Origin: Bifidobacterium aemilianum
GTDB taxonomy: Bacteria; Actinomycetota; Actinomycetes; Actinomycetales; Bifidobacteriaceae
NCBI RefSeq assembly: GCF_003315635.1
Contig: NZ_PDCG01000001.1
Coordinates: forward strand, 310,001 to 374,000
Direction of reading: 5' to 3'
DNA length: 64,000 bases
This document shows, piece after piece, positions 1 through 8,463 of the stretch (positions are counted from its first letter, which is position 1; each line of letters opens with the position of its first letter). Under the pieces are notes generated by a model. That model was not told the origin of the DNA. It was given only the letters and a program-made list of their open reading frames with translations, and made no database searches. Position numbers and translations under genes: made by a program.

Positions 1-644
1 ATCTGGACCAAAACCAAATCGGAGGTATCGCCACCGAAGCGCCCCTCCGCCACGGCCTCAGCATTGGCGTCGTTGGACACCAAGACCGGGCAATCGACCA
101 ATCCACCCATGTAGGATCTCAGATCCACATCCTTCCAACCCAAATAGGTTGAGTTGCTGACCACACCCTCAGGTGTGACTATACCGGGACTTGATATTCC
201 AAGTCCCAATATGGGGGCGGCAGCAGCAGCCACAAGTTCCTGGGTCAGATCCGCCAACAAATCCAGGGAGACGCTTCCATCCTGGGAAATATCACGTTCC
301 GCCCGGACCTGGACATGGCCCTGCAGGTTCATGACGGTCCCGCGAAAGACATAGGGTTGAGACAGGTCAAGCACCACAATGCTTCTGCTGTTTTCATCCA
401 GCCTCAGCAACCGGCCACGCTTACCGGGGCGGGTGGATTGGTCCAGGCCCAGTTCAAGGACGAAGCCATCATCAATGAGCTGTTGGATGATTTCCGAAAT
501 GGCCACACGAGTCAGCCCGGTGGCCCGCGCCAAATCGGCCCTGGTCATCTCCCGCGAGAGGTAAAGCAACCGGAGCACAGCCGACCTACTATAGGTCCTG
601 GCCTCAGCAGGAAGTGCCTTTGAAACCACGTCTCGTTCTCCCAT
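1..644 (-). CDS. ROK-family transcriptional regulator (3' end outside window)
   Basis: Reading leftwards from an ATG at 642-644 the frame stays open to the window edge (about 214 codons; the C-terminal half is missing). It begins MGERDVVSKALPAEARTYSR and has a winged helix-turn-helix at about residues 20-65 (SREMTRADLARATGLTRVAI). The N-terminal part of the ROK sugar-kinase-like domain follows, with the GLGISSPGIV and SNDANAEAVAEG segments. ROK repressors of the NagC/XylR type bind sugars or sugar phosphates and control carbohydrate genes. It is the last gene of the minus-strand mannosidase cluster, 39 bp after the GH5_18 pseudogene, so it most probably regulates that cluster. The effector cannot be read from sequence. 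Family assignment is firm; role is inference. Confidence 0.85.
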   Translation of the reverse strand, partial: MGERDVVSKALPAEARTYSRSAVLRLLYLSREMTRADLARATGLTRVAISEIIQQLIDDGFVLELGLDQSTRPGKRGRLLRLDENSRSIVVLDLSQPYVFRGTVMNLQGHVQVRAERDISQDGSVSLDLLADLTQELVAAAAAPILGLGISSPGIVTPEGVVSNSTYLGWKDVDLRSYMGGLVDCPVLVSNDANAEAVAEGRFGGDTSDLVLVQ

Positions 645-683
645 GAGTCTAGCTCCTAGCTCTTCCTCTGGCGGGAAGCACCA

Positions 684-1950
684 TCAGCAAGAGCCAAGCC
701 TCTGCCCATCCATGAACTGCACGGCTGGCAGGAATCGGGCTTCCTCAAGGTCTCGCTCGCTCCGATAGACCTGGTCTTCGGCATTTCCCTGGCTCACAAA
801 AGCAGGAAAATCCCCAGAGGACGCCCTTCGCATCCATTCCTCAAAGACATTACCACCAGGTGCGCAGGCCTCCCGCATTCCAGGAATGCCGTCAGGATCA
901 TCAGGAAGGATGAATGCCGACCTTCCCTGATTGGCTTCTGGACCCGACTGCCTGCTGCCATAGACCGCCACCACATCAGCAAAACCCCTCCCCAGCTCCT
1001 TGAGCTTCCCTTCTTGGTCGAACAGGCCAAGGTCGTACTCAAGTGGAGGAAAATCAGCAAGGGAGCGGCTGACATCATGGGAACACCACCAGGTGATGCC
1101 GTACAGGTCCGAGACAAGCATGAGATTCTCCACGGACTGCCGCATGAAAGCCGGCGCTTCCTCCCTACGCATGACATTGAGGGGCGCACCTATCTCCTGC
1201 ACCCATACGGGCCTGTGCGGGTGGTTCTCATAGGCCTTGGCCAACTCTGCCGAGTATTGCCCATGCCGTACCGCCTCCTGACTGAGCGGTCCGTACTTCT
1301 GGGCGACTCCGTTAAAGACCCAGGCATGGATGACACTCAACGAGCCGATCCTTCCCTGATGAGAGGGGGTGAAGGCATGTCCGGGTAGGTACCATACCGC
1401 ATCATCCTCGCTGTGGACAATAATCCGGCCATCCTGATCGACCTGGGATGCGAGTGGTCCAATCGGGGATTGGAGCCAGCTATCCACATCCTTGCTGCTG
1501 TCCTTCATTCCCAAAGGATGGGCCCCTCCTAGAAACTGATTGCACTCATTGCCGACAGTCAATCCCTTGAATGATGGCAAATCCCTCAGTGCTCCATACA
1601 GCTCCCGCACTAGCACCGCCTCAGCCTGAACCGTTGGGCCATCGCTGATGATATTGCGACCATGCCAGGTGGATACCCAGGACGGCAGGAAGTCGAAGCT
1701 GGACAGGTGGCCTTGAATCACATCCACATAGGAATCCAGACCCGCCGAGGCTGCGAGGGAAACCATATGGTGGAGGTCATCTAGGCCTTGATGGTTGATG
1801 AAGGTGCGGTTGGGCTGCAGCAGGGGCCAGAGGGGGAAGATTCTGACATGATCGACCCCTAGCGAAATCCCTGGCTATGGCTCCCCAATCCGGGTTCAGC
1901 CAGGCATGGAACCACCCGTGGGAGGGGGTGTAATTGACACCGAACCTCAT
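684..1950 (-). pseudogene. GH5_18-type beta-mannosidase, copy A, frameshifted
   Basis: The N-terminus (MRFGVNYTPSHGWFHAWLNP, ATG at 1948-1950, ribosome site GGAAGG) matches the intact copy at 6334-7620 for 27 codons. The reading frame is then lost at 1863. Compared with the intact copy, the five-codon segment AQIAD is replaced by one base, a 14-bp deletion. The rest, LGVDHVRIFPLWPLLQPNRT onward, is open in another frame to the stop at 684. It keeps both predicted catalytic glutamates (TVGNECNQF and VWVQEIGAP). No other lesion was seen, so the inactivation may be recent. A start at the internal ATG near 1766 would give 360 residues lacking the first strands of the TIM barrel and is unlikely to work. 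Confidence 0.85.
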
Positions 1951-1963
1951 GGTATGCGCCTTC

Positions 1964-2800
1964 CTATTCCTTGACTCCGCCAGCCTGGACCCCGCCAAAG
2001 AAGTAACGCTGGCAGGTCACGAAAAAGATGATGATGGGAACCAGGGCAAGGACGGCTCCTGCGGCGATGAGCCTGGGATCAGTGACAAAGGCACCCTTGA
2101 GCTTGTTCAGTCCAATGGTCAGCGTGTATTTGGATTCGTCACTGATGACCACCAGGGGCCACATGAAATCGTTCCAGGCACCCACAAAGGAGAAGATGGC
2201 CACAACCATGGCCGTACCCCTCACCTGTGGCAGGCAGATATGCAGGAAGCGTTGCCAGACATTGGCCCCGTCTACCTCGGCCGCCTCTTCCAGCTCATGA
2301 GGAATGGACGCGAAAGCCGTCATCATCAACAGTATGTTCATGGCCCCGCACAGGCCCGGCAGCACCACACCCGTAAGGGTGTTGTTCAGATGCAGACCAC
2401 GAATGGTCAGGAACTGGGAAACCAGCACCGTCTCGCCGGGAATCAGCATGCAGCCGAAAATGAAGCCGGCCACCAGCCGCTTACCACGGAATTGCAGACG
2501 CCCCAGGGCATAACCGGCCAAGGTCGCGGTCAGCAGATTGCCCAGCACGTTGATGGCGGTGACGATCAGCGAGTTGAGGGCATAGCGGAATACGGGTATG
2601 CGCTGGAAGACCTGGGCGAAATTGTTCCAGCTGAAGTCCTTGGGCATGAAGTAGGGCGACACCGCATAGATATTGTTGCCGCTTCCTTTGAAGGCCAGGG
2701 AGACCTGCCAGATGATGGGCCCCACCAGAAGGATGAAGAGTACGGTGCACGCCAAGTAGCGTATGACCGTACCAGCCGTGATTCTTGTAGTGTTCATCAC
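1964..2800 (-). CDS. ABC sugar transporter permease, MalG type, copy A
   Basis: This 278-residue inner-membrane permease has about six hydrophobic segments and the MalG-type EAA loop (ELEEAAEVDGANVWQRFLHI), which contacts the ATPase. It ends YFFGGVQAGGVKE, very like the C-terminus of copy B at 7630-8463, and the two look homologous throughout. Its ATG overlaps the stop of the MalF remnant (TGATG), with AGGAAGG upstream. It is intact, but its membrane partner is reduced to a C-terminal stub and no binding protein accompanies it. It may therefore be an orphan, or it may pair with the intact MalF at 8456-9439. No transporter ATPase is encoded in the window; many bifidobacterial sugar importers share a distant MsiK-like ATPase, which is assumed here. 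Confidence 0.88.
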   Translation of the reverse strand: MMNTTRITAGTVIRYLACTVLFILLVGPIIWQVSLAFKGSGNNIYAVSPYFMPKDFSWNNFAQVFQRIPVFRYALNSLIVTAINVLGNLLTATLAGYALGRLQFRGKRLVAGFIFGCMLIPGETVLVSQFLTIRGLHLNNTLTGVVLPGLCGAMNILLMMTAFASIPHELEEAAEVDGANVWQRFLHICLPQVRGTAMVVAIFSFVGAWNDFMWPLVVISDESKYTLTIGLNKLKGAFVTDPRLIAAGAVLALVPIIIFFVTCQRYFFGGVQAGGVKE

Positions 2801-3039
2801 TGATTAGCCTTCCTCTGCACATAGAACTCAATAGAGGTGATGATGCCCAGGATGAAGAACATAATGATGCTCAGGGCACTGGCATAGCCGGTACGGGCGG
2901 TCAAGCCGGTACCCTCACGCATGATCAGCATGGTCATGGTGATGTCCATTCCCCCCAAGCCACCAGTGCCACCTGTCAGCATATATATCTCGTTGAAGAC
3001 ACGGAAGGCCGCCACAATGGGCACAGCCGACCAGAATAG
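2797..3039 (-). pseudogene. C-terminal remnant of MalF-type sugar permease, copy A
   Basis: The frame contains LFWSAVPIVAAFRVFNEIYM, then the DITMTMLIMREGTGLTARTG segment and a final hydrophobic stretch. It aligns with the last 80 or so residues of the intact permease at 8456-9439 (IAAFRVFNEVYVL, DITMSMLIQREGTGIMARTG). An in-frame TGA lies just upstream at 3040-3042 and the GH38-1 stop codon is only 9 bp further on, so roughly three quarters of the gene and any preceding binding-protein gene have been deleted. A GTG at 3022-3024 could start a 75-residue peptide, but that would lack the EAA loop and most membrane helices. Confidence 0.85.
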
Positions 3040-3048
3040 TCACAGCCC

Positions 3049-6000
3049 TCAGTCCCGCTCAATCCTCAGGGTGCAGAGCTGGAAGGGTTCCAAGGTGATT
3101 ACAGCGGCTTGAGCAGGCGAACGACCCGAAGCACTAAGGGCATTGGGCTCATCCTCGTAGTGCTCATCCATCTCCAGAGTATTGGTCTCCTGAACAGTGG
3201 CCGATGCGAGAGAGTCGCCCACACGAAGTTTCGCCCTGGCCTGGGATCCCGCGGCCTCATAGAGACGAACGATGATGTCTCCAGAGTCGTCGTCGGCCAG
3301 CTTCATCCAGTCGATCTGAGCGGTTCCCTGAATAAGGTCGAGGCTGACGGGGGCCGGCAAATCCGGCAGACCATCCAGCTCGGGGGCGTTGATCCACGCC
3401 GCCGCGGCCAAGGACTGGGCGGTTTCTATACTGGGGACCACAGACCAGTCAAACTCGTGGGCGCCCAAATCAGCCCGTGGGTCTGGAGCCGTGGGAGCCG
3501 CCAGCAATGACAGGCGGAGCATGGTGCCCGAATTCAGGCCTGAGGCAGTACGCAGCGGGGCCACATCGGACCCATAGGTCGATCCATTGACCACACCCAC
3601 TCCGTAGGAGGAGTCTGCTATACGCACAAACCGGTGGGTGCAGCTCTCGAACATAGCCTCGTCACCGGCGGTGTTCTTGGCGATGGGCCGCGAGATCAGA
3701 CCGTACTGGCATTCATACTGGGCCCTGGAAGCCTCTACCGCCAGGGGCAGGTCGACCTTGAGAAGCTTCTCGGGGACCCTCCAATCGACATCGGCGTGGA
3801 AGTCCAGACTACAGACCCCGGGCCTGAGCCGGATGGAGGTCCTGATGGAGGTCTCCCTATAGCGATGCTCGGCGACAACGACCACGGCACCACCGGCTTC
3901 CTGCGACAAGGAGCTAATGCTGCCTTGGTTCAAGCCGCTGGCACACAGGAAAGCATCTCGCTCAACATCCCAGGCGTCGAACATCCCAGGCTCATCCTTG
4001 AGTATCTCGTAGCAGCCCAGTCTGGCCCCTTCGGCAACCAACTCACGATTCTGCCGCACATCGCGCAGAGAGGAGACTGTTCCATCGGGTTCGATACGGA
4101 CCTTCAGCAAGCCGTTGTCGAGTTCCACGGATCCGTCCTCATTACTGCGTGAATCCACGGCCGCCTGATCGCGTCCCGCAGACAAGGAACTTTCGGCCAC
4201 AGGTCTCCAGGCCTGGCCTGCCTGCAGGGAGAATTGGCAGATACGGGCATGGTCCACCCGCTTGGCTTCGGGGTTGGCCTGTGCTATGGCCTCGATGGCG
4301 GCATCGGCCAGTTCCCTGAGTCGCACCAGGTCCCGCTGGTACTCCTTGCGTGCCACGGTATAGACCCATTCGATGGATGACCCCGGGAGAATATCATGGA
4401 ACTGGTTGAGCAGGAGGGTTTTCCAGATGGAATTGAGCTCTTCGGTCGGATACTGATAGTCTTCCGAGTATAGGGAGGCCAGCAGCCCCAGATACTCAAC
4501 GGTCCTGAGCCAAGACTCCTCCATACGGCAGCCGCGCTTCATGTCCTGTTGGCTGGTCAAGGTCTTGCGGTGGAGTTCCAGGTAGAGCTCCCCCTTCCAT
4601 GATGGCATCTCCTGGCCAGCCTCTTCCCGCATCTCGCTTTCCAGCTTCCGGAAGAAGGAGTCGGGGTTGTCGTACTCGACCTTGGGCAAGCCTTCAAAAT
4701 CCCTGAACCGGCGCTCCCGCAGAGCCATGTCCCGAGTGGGACCGCCACCTCCATCGCCATAGCCGAAGAGGAGTATGCCTCTATCAGACAGGTCCTTGTC
4801 CTTATAGTTACGTTGCACATAGGCAAGGTCCTTGGCCGACATATCCGAATCATACTTATCGGCGGGCGGGAAATGGGTGAAAATCTGCGAACCGTCCACA
4901 CCCTCCCACATGAATGACTGGTGGGGCAAGCGGGTGGTGTCGTTCCAATTGAGTTTTTGGGTCAGGAACCAGCTGTATCCAGACCGCTTGGCGATCTGGG
5001 GCCACGCCCCGGTATAGCCGAAACTGTCAGGAAGCCAGACCCCCTGGGGCACCACATTGAACTTCTCCTTGAAATACCGTTTGCCGAAGGATATCTGGCG
5101 GATGAGCGATTCGCCCGAAGGAACCATGCCATCGGCTTCAACCCACATGCCTCCGACCGGCACGAACCGCCCTTCGGCCACCCGCTGCCTGACCCTTTCA
5201 AAGAGATCAGGATGGCATTGTTCCAGCCATTCATACTGTTGGGCCGAACTCATGGCAAAGGTGAAATCAGGGTCCTGGTCCATGAGCGCCAACACATTGG
5301 AGACCGTTCGAGCCACCTTACGCTTGGTCTCACGGACCGGCCAAAGCCAGGCCGAATCAATATGGGCGTGGCCCATGGCCCCCAGAGTCATGGCCGAGTG
5401 ATTGGCTGGGATGGGGAGCACCTTGGACAAGGCCTGCATGGCGGGTTCCAGTGTGGAGTAATCCCTCTCATCCCATAGGTTGATGGACCGCTGCATGGCC
5501 TTGGCCAGCTTGATTCGCCTGGAGTCATCGGAATTCAGGCTTTCCACAGCCGAACTGACCACATCAAGGTCAACCCAATAGTCCTGCATCTTCCGGTCCA
5601 AGGCGGTGATGTCGATAGAACGGAACTCATACCGCTCGTCGGCCTTGCCGGTGGGCTTGGTACCCAGCTCCGTGACGGTGAAGGATGGGATGTTGGGGTT
5701 ATAGGCACCCTCCACATATATGGTGAAGGAACCATCATCCTGAACCACCGAATCAGGATTGCCTTCGGTATCGACCAGTGGCATCCAGAAGTTCCGTGGG
5801 TGCAGAGCCTTGATGACGGTACCGTCTGGGCGGTATACCATGGCTTCGATATGGCCCCCGACCGGCCACTGCAACCATCCGAGATTGAATATCAGCTCAA
5901 TGGGACGACCTTCAGGAAGTCTCATGGGCAGTTGCCCCTCAACCTTCATCCAAGTGGTCCCCCAGGATGTTCCCCAGGGCTCACCTGGTTCGAGGGGCTG

Positions 6001-6177
6001 AAAATCAACCATCCCCTGGCCCACCCTGGCCAGAAACTCGCGGGAGTCCTCCGGCTCTCCCGGATTCATGAAGGCCGAGACCGTGCACTCCCCCAATACC
6101 TGATGAATGTGCGGCTGCACCCGTTCGCGCATGACGCGCTTGCACCTTTCGGTTTCTCGCTCGACTTTGAGAAGCAT
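3049..6177 (-). CDS. GH38 alpha-mannosidase 1
   Basis: A 1042-residue cytoplasmic enzyme predicted to remove alpha-mannose from imported N-glycan-derived oligosaccharides. The start ATG at 6175-6177 (MLLKVERETERC) is preceded by AAAGGA at proper spacing and matches the starts of the two paralogues; an in-frame codon 42 bases upstream was rejected. There is no signal peptide. The GHAHIDSAW motif supplies the metal-binding His272 and Asp274, and WLPDSFGY contains the predicted nucleophile Asp384. The middle and beta-sandwich C-terminal domains are complete. One oddity: the class-conserved LHRGT segment present in both paralogues reads LHRKT here (His536). It is the first gene of copy A of the duplicated module, separated from copy B by a 156-bp gap that may hold its own promoter. 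Confidence 0.93.
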   Translation of the reverse strand: MLLKVERETERCKRVMRERVQPHIHQVLGECTVSAFMNPGEPEDSREFLARVGQGMVDFQPLEPGEPWGTSWGTTWMKVEGQLPMRLPEGRPIELIFNLGWLQWPVGGHIEAMVYRPDGTVIKALHPRNFWMPLVDTEGNPDSVVQDDGSFTIYVEGAYNPNIPSFTVTELGTKPTGKADERYEFRSIDITALDRKMQDYWVDLDVVSSAVESLNSDDSRRIKLAKAMQRSINLWDERDYSTLEPAMQALSKVLPIPANHSAMTLGAMGHAHIDSAWLWPVRETKRKVARTVSNVLALMDQDPDFTFAMSSAQQYEWLEQCHPDLFERVRQRVAEGRFVPVGGMWVEADGMVPSGESLIRQISFGKRYFKEKFNVVPQGVWLPDSFGYTGAWPQIAKRSGYSWFLTQKLNWNDTTRLPHQSFMWEGVDGSQIFTHFPPADKYDSDMSAKDLAYVQRNYKDKDLSDRGILLFGYGDGGGGPTRDMALRERRFRDFEGLPKVEYDNPDSFFRKLESEMREEAGQEMPSWKGELYLELHRKTLTSQQDMKRGCRMEESWLRTVEYLGLLASLYSEDYQYPTEELNSIWKTLLLNQFHDILPGSSIEWVYTVARKEYQRDLVRLRELADAAIEAIAQANPEAKRVDHARICQFSLQAGQAWRPVAESSLSAGRDQAAVDSRSNEDGSVELDNGLLKVRIEPDGTVSSLRDVRQNRELVAEGARLGCYEILKDEPGMFDAWDVERDAFLCASGLNQGSISSLSQEAGGAVVVVAEHRYRETSIRTSIRLRPGVCSLDFHADVDWRVPEKLLKVDLPLAVEASRAQYECQYGLISRPIAKNTAGDEAMFESCTHRFVRIADSSYGVGVVNGSTYGSDVAPLRTASGLNSGTMLRLSLLAAPTAPDPRADLGAHEFDWSVVPSIETAQSLAAAAWINAPELDGLPDLPAPVSLDLIQGTAQIDWMKLADDDSGDIIVRLYEAAGSQARAKLRVGDSLASATVQETNTLEMDEHYEDEPNALSASGRSPAQAAVITLEPFQLCTLRIERD

Positions 6178-6199
6178 GTGTTTCCTTTGGGTTCTTGTA

Positions 6200-6267
6200 T
6201 ATACCGGTTCGTATAGCACATAAGGAATCGCCCTAGCCGCGACATCCCTTTGCTACAGCGATTCCTT
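6200..6267. repeat. Inverted repeat and small dyad upstream of GH38-1
   Basis: The 156-bp gap between GH5_18 copy B and GH38-1 contains a perfect 10-bp inverted repeat, AAGGAATCGC (6222-6231) and GCGATTCCTT (6258-6267), with a 26-base spacer. Closer to the GH38-1 start lies a shorter dyad, TATAC (6200-6204) and GTATA (6211-6215), around CGGTTC. There is no T-run, so a simple intrinsic terminator is unlikely. The elements may be operator sites or an mRNA stem separating the two halves of the cluster. The bases are certain; the function is a guess. Confidence 0.5.
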
Positions 6268-6333
6268 GTTGTTCAATGACTGGGCGAAGACCGAGGGGTG
6301 GGTAAACTACCCGGGCGGATTCGCCCAATCCGT

Positions 6334-7620
6334 TCAGCCTTGTTCGATGCTTGGGTCCGAAACTGTGTTATATACCGTGCCTGGGCGCAGTCCCACTTCA
6401 ATACAGCGACTGATACCACGGGCGGCCAAGGCCTGGGGGTCAGCGGCGACAATGGAAGAGACCAGGGCGGGGCGCTCCCCTGCCTTGCTCAATTCCATCC
6501 ATGCCTCGAAGACCGATCCGGTGGGGGCACAGGCGGCCCTCATGGTCGGGTTGCCCTCATGGTCACACTGCACCACCACAGCGGTGCTGCGAGCCGGAGC
6601 CACAGGATCCGATCTATGTTCCCTGACCAAATCACTGAAGGCCTTCCCGATGTGCTTGACCTGACCTTCCTGGTCGAATAGGCCCAAGTCATGTTCAAAA
6701 GGCGGGAAATCGCCCATGGATCTGTCGACATCATGGGAACACCACCATGTCAGGCCATACAGATCGGCGCAATCAAGAGCATGCTCAAGACTCTCTGTGC
6801 AGAAGCGTGAGGTGTCTGCCGGATCAATCACATTTTCCGGAGCGCCAATCTCCTGAAGCCAGACCTGACGCCGGGGATCATCCGCGAAGGCCTTGGAGAG
6901 CTCGACAAGGTATTCGGCATGTCGGGTCGTCTCCTGAGATAGGGATCCGTATGCCTGAGCCGTCCCGTTGAAGACCCAGGAGTGGATGGCGGTAAGATCG
7001 CCCGTATTCGAGGCCTGGCGAGGCAGGAAGGCATGGCCATCCTCATACCAGACAGCATCATTCTCGCTATGCAGCATGATCTGCCCACGGTTGGCCGCCT
7101 CCTGCCGCACCGGGTCAAGCAAGGCCCGCAGCCAACCCTCGACATCGGAGGCATCGGCCTTCATGCGCCGGGGATGGGAGGGGTCCGCGAACTGGTTGCA
7201 CTCGTTGCCGATGGTCAGCCCCTTGAAATGAGGCACATCCTTGAGGCAATCATAAACCGCTTTGACCAGATCAGCCTGTGCCTGCACTGCATCCGCATCC
7301 GAAAACATACTGGTCTCATGCCAGGAGACCAACCAGGAGGGAACGAAATCGAAGCTCGACATGTGCCCTTGCAGGACATCGGAATAGACATCGAGTCCCT
7401 GCTCACCGGCAAGCTGTACCATATGGCGCAGGTCCGCCAGTCCCCGCTGGTTGATCCAGGTCCGGTTGGGCTGGAGGATGGGCCAGAGAGGGAAGACACG
7501 GACATGGTCCAGCCCCAAGTCGGCGATCTGCGCGAGATCATGAGCCACGCAATCCCAGTCGGGCTCCAGCCAGGAGTGAAACCAGCCTTTGGAAGGGGTG
7601 TAGTTGACTCCAAAACGCAT
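6334..7620 (-). CDS. GH5_18-type beta-mannosidase, copy B (intact)
   Basis: A 428-residue protein without a signal peptide, fitting an intracellular TIM-barrel glycosidase. It starts MRFGVNYTPSKGWFHSWLEP behind a strong GGAGGTATCC site. Predicted clan GH-A catalytic residues are the acid/base Glu140 (TIGNECNQF) and the nucleophile Glu257 (VWLQEIGAP). Bifidobacterial GH5 subfamily 18 enzymes are known to split the Man-beta-1,4-GlcNAc core of N-glycans after alpha-mannose trimming, and the GH38, ABC importer and ROK neighbours fit that role. It lies 9 bp after the MalG copy B gene and is probably cotranscribed with it. Substrate is inferred from family and context; a GH42 or generic GH5 label would be the alternative. 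Confidence 0.85.
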   Translation of the reverse strand: MRFGVNYTPSKGWFHSWLEPDWDCVAHDLAQIADLGLDHVRVFPLWPILQPNRTWINQRGLADLRHMVQLAGEQGLDVYSDVLQGHMSSFDFVPSWLVSWHETSMFSDADAVQAQADLVKAVYDCLKDVPHFKGLTIGNECNQFADPSHPRRMKADASDVEGWLRALLDPVRQEAANRGQIMLHSENDAVWYEDGHAFLPRQASNTGDLTAIHSWVFNGTAQAYGSLSQETTRHAEYLVELSKAFADDPRRQVWLQEIGAPENVIDPADTSRFCTESLEHALDCADLYGLTWWCSHDVDRSMGDFPPFEHDLGLFDQEGQVKHIGKAFSDLVREHRSDPVAPARSTAVVVQCDHEGNPTMRAACAPTGSVFEAWMELSKAGERPALVSSIVAADPQALAARGISRCIEVGLRPGTVYNTVSDPSIEQG

Positions 7621-7629
7621 GGATACCTC

Positions 7630-8463
7630 CTATTCCTTGATCCCGCCCTGTTCCAATCCTTGGAAGAAGTACTTCTGGAAGCAGGCGAAGAAGATCACGA
7701 TGGGCAGCAGGGAGACTATGGCTCCCGCGGCAATCAGACGGGGGTCCTGGATGAACATGCCCTTAAGCCTGTTCAGGCCGATGGTCAGTGTGTAGTTCTT
7801 CTCATCCGATATCACAATCAGGGGCCAGAGGAAGTCATTCCATGCGCCGACGAAGGCAAAGATGCCGACGACCGTCATGGTGCCCTTGACCTGGGGTACG
7901 CAGATATGGAAGAACTGTTGCCAGACATTGGCCCCATCCATCTGGGCCGCCTCCTCCAACTCCTTGGGTATGGACTTGAAGGCGTTGGTCATCAGGATGA
8001 TATTGATGGCCCCCACCAAACCCGGAAGGGCGATGCCGAGCAGGGTGTTCTGCAGATGGATGCTCTTAATAATCAGGAACTGGGAGATGATGATGCCCTC
8101 GACCGGGATGACCATGGTGAGCATGAGGATGGTGAATATCGTATCCCGACCCTTCCACTTCAGCCTTCCCAGGGCATATCCAGCCATGGTCGACAAGGCG
8201 ACATTGCCCACGATGGAGATGCAAGCGACAATCAGGGTGTTCAACACGTAGTGCATGATTGGCACCTGGCGGAAGACTTGCTTGAAATTCTCCAAGGTCG
8301 GGGTCTTGGGCACCAGATACGGCGGAACAGCATAGACGTTATCTCCCGGCCCCTTCAGAGCCAGGGAAATCTCCCAGACGAAGGGCCCCACCAGGAGAAG
8401 GAACATCAGTATGAGAATCGTATACTGCACTACTTTGCCAACGGTTATCTTGTTCCTATGCAT
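7630..8463 (-). CDS. ABC sugar transporter permease, MalG type, copy B
   Basis: A 277-residue membrane permease with about six hydrophobic segments. The EAA loop (ELEEAAQMDGANVWQQFFHI) sits at about residues 169-190. The start codon overlaps the end of MalF by 8 bases (ATGCATAG), with GGAGGAGACA as ribosome site, so translation is probably coupled. With MalF (8456-9439) and the lipoprotein (9445-10758) it forms a complete importer apart from the ATPase, which must come from elsewhere. It is paralogous to the permease at 1964-2800. The likely cargo is a mannose-rich N-glycan oligosaccharide, judged only from the surrounding glycosidases. Confidence 0.92.
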   Translation of the reverse strand: MHRNKITVGKVVQYTILILMFLLLVGPFVWEISLALKGPGDNVYAVPPYLVPKTPTLENFKQVFRQVPIMHYVLNTLIVACISIVGNVALSTMAGYALGRLKWKGRDTIFTILMLTMVIPVEGIIISQFLIIKSIHLQNTLLGIALPGLVGAINIILMTNAFKSIPKELEEAAQMDGANVWQQFFHICVPQVKGTMTVVGIFAFVGAWNDFLWPLIVISDEKNYTLTIGLNRLKGMFIQDPRLIAAGAIVSLLPIVIFFACFQKYFFQGLEQGGIKE

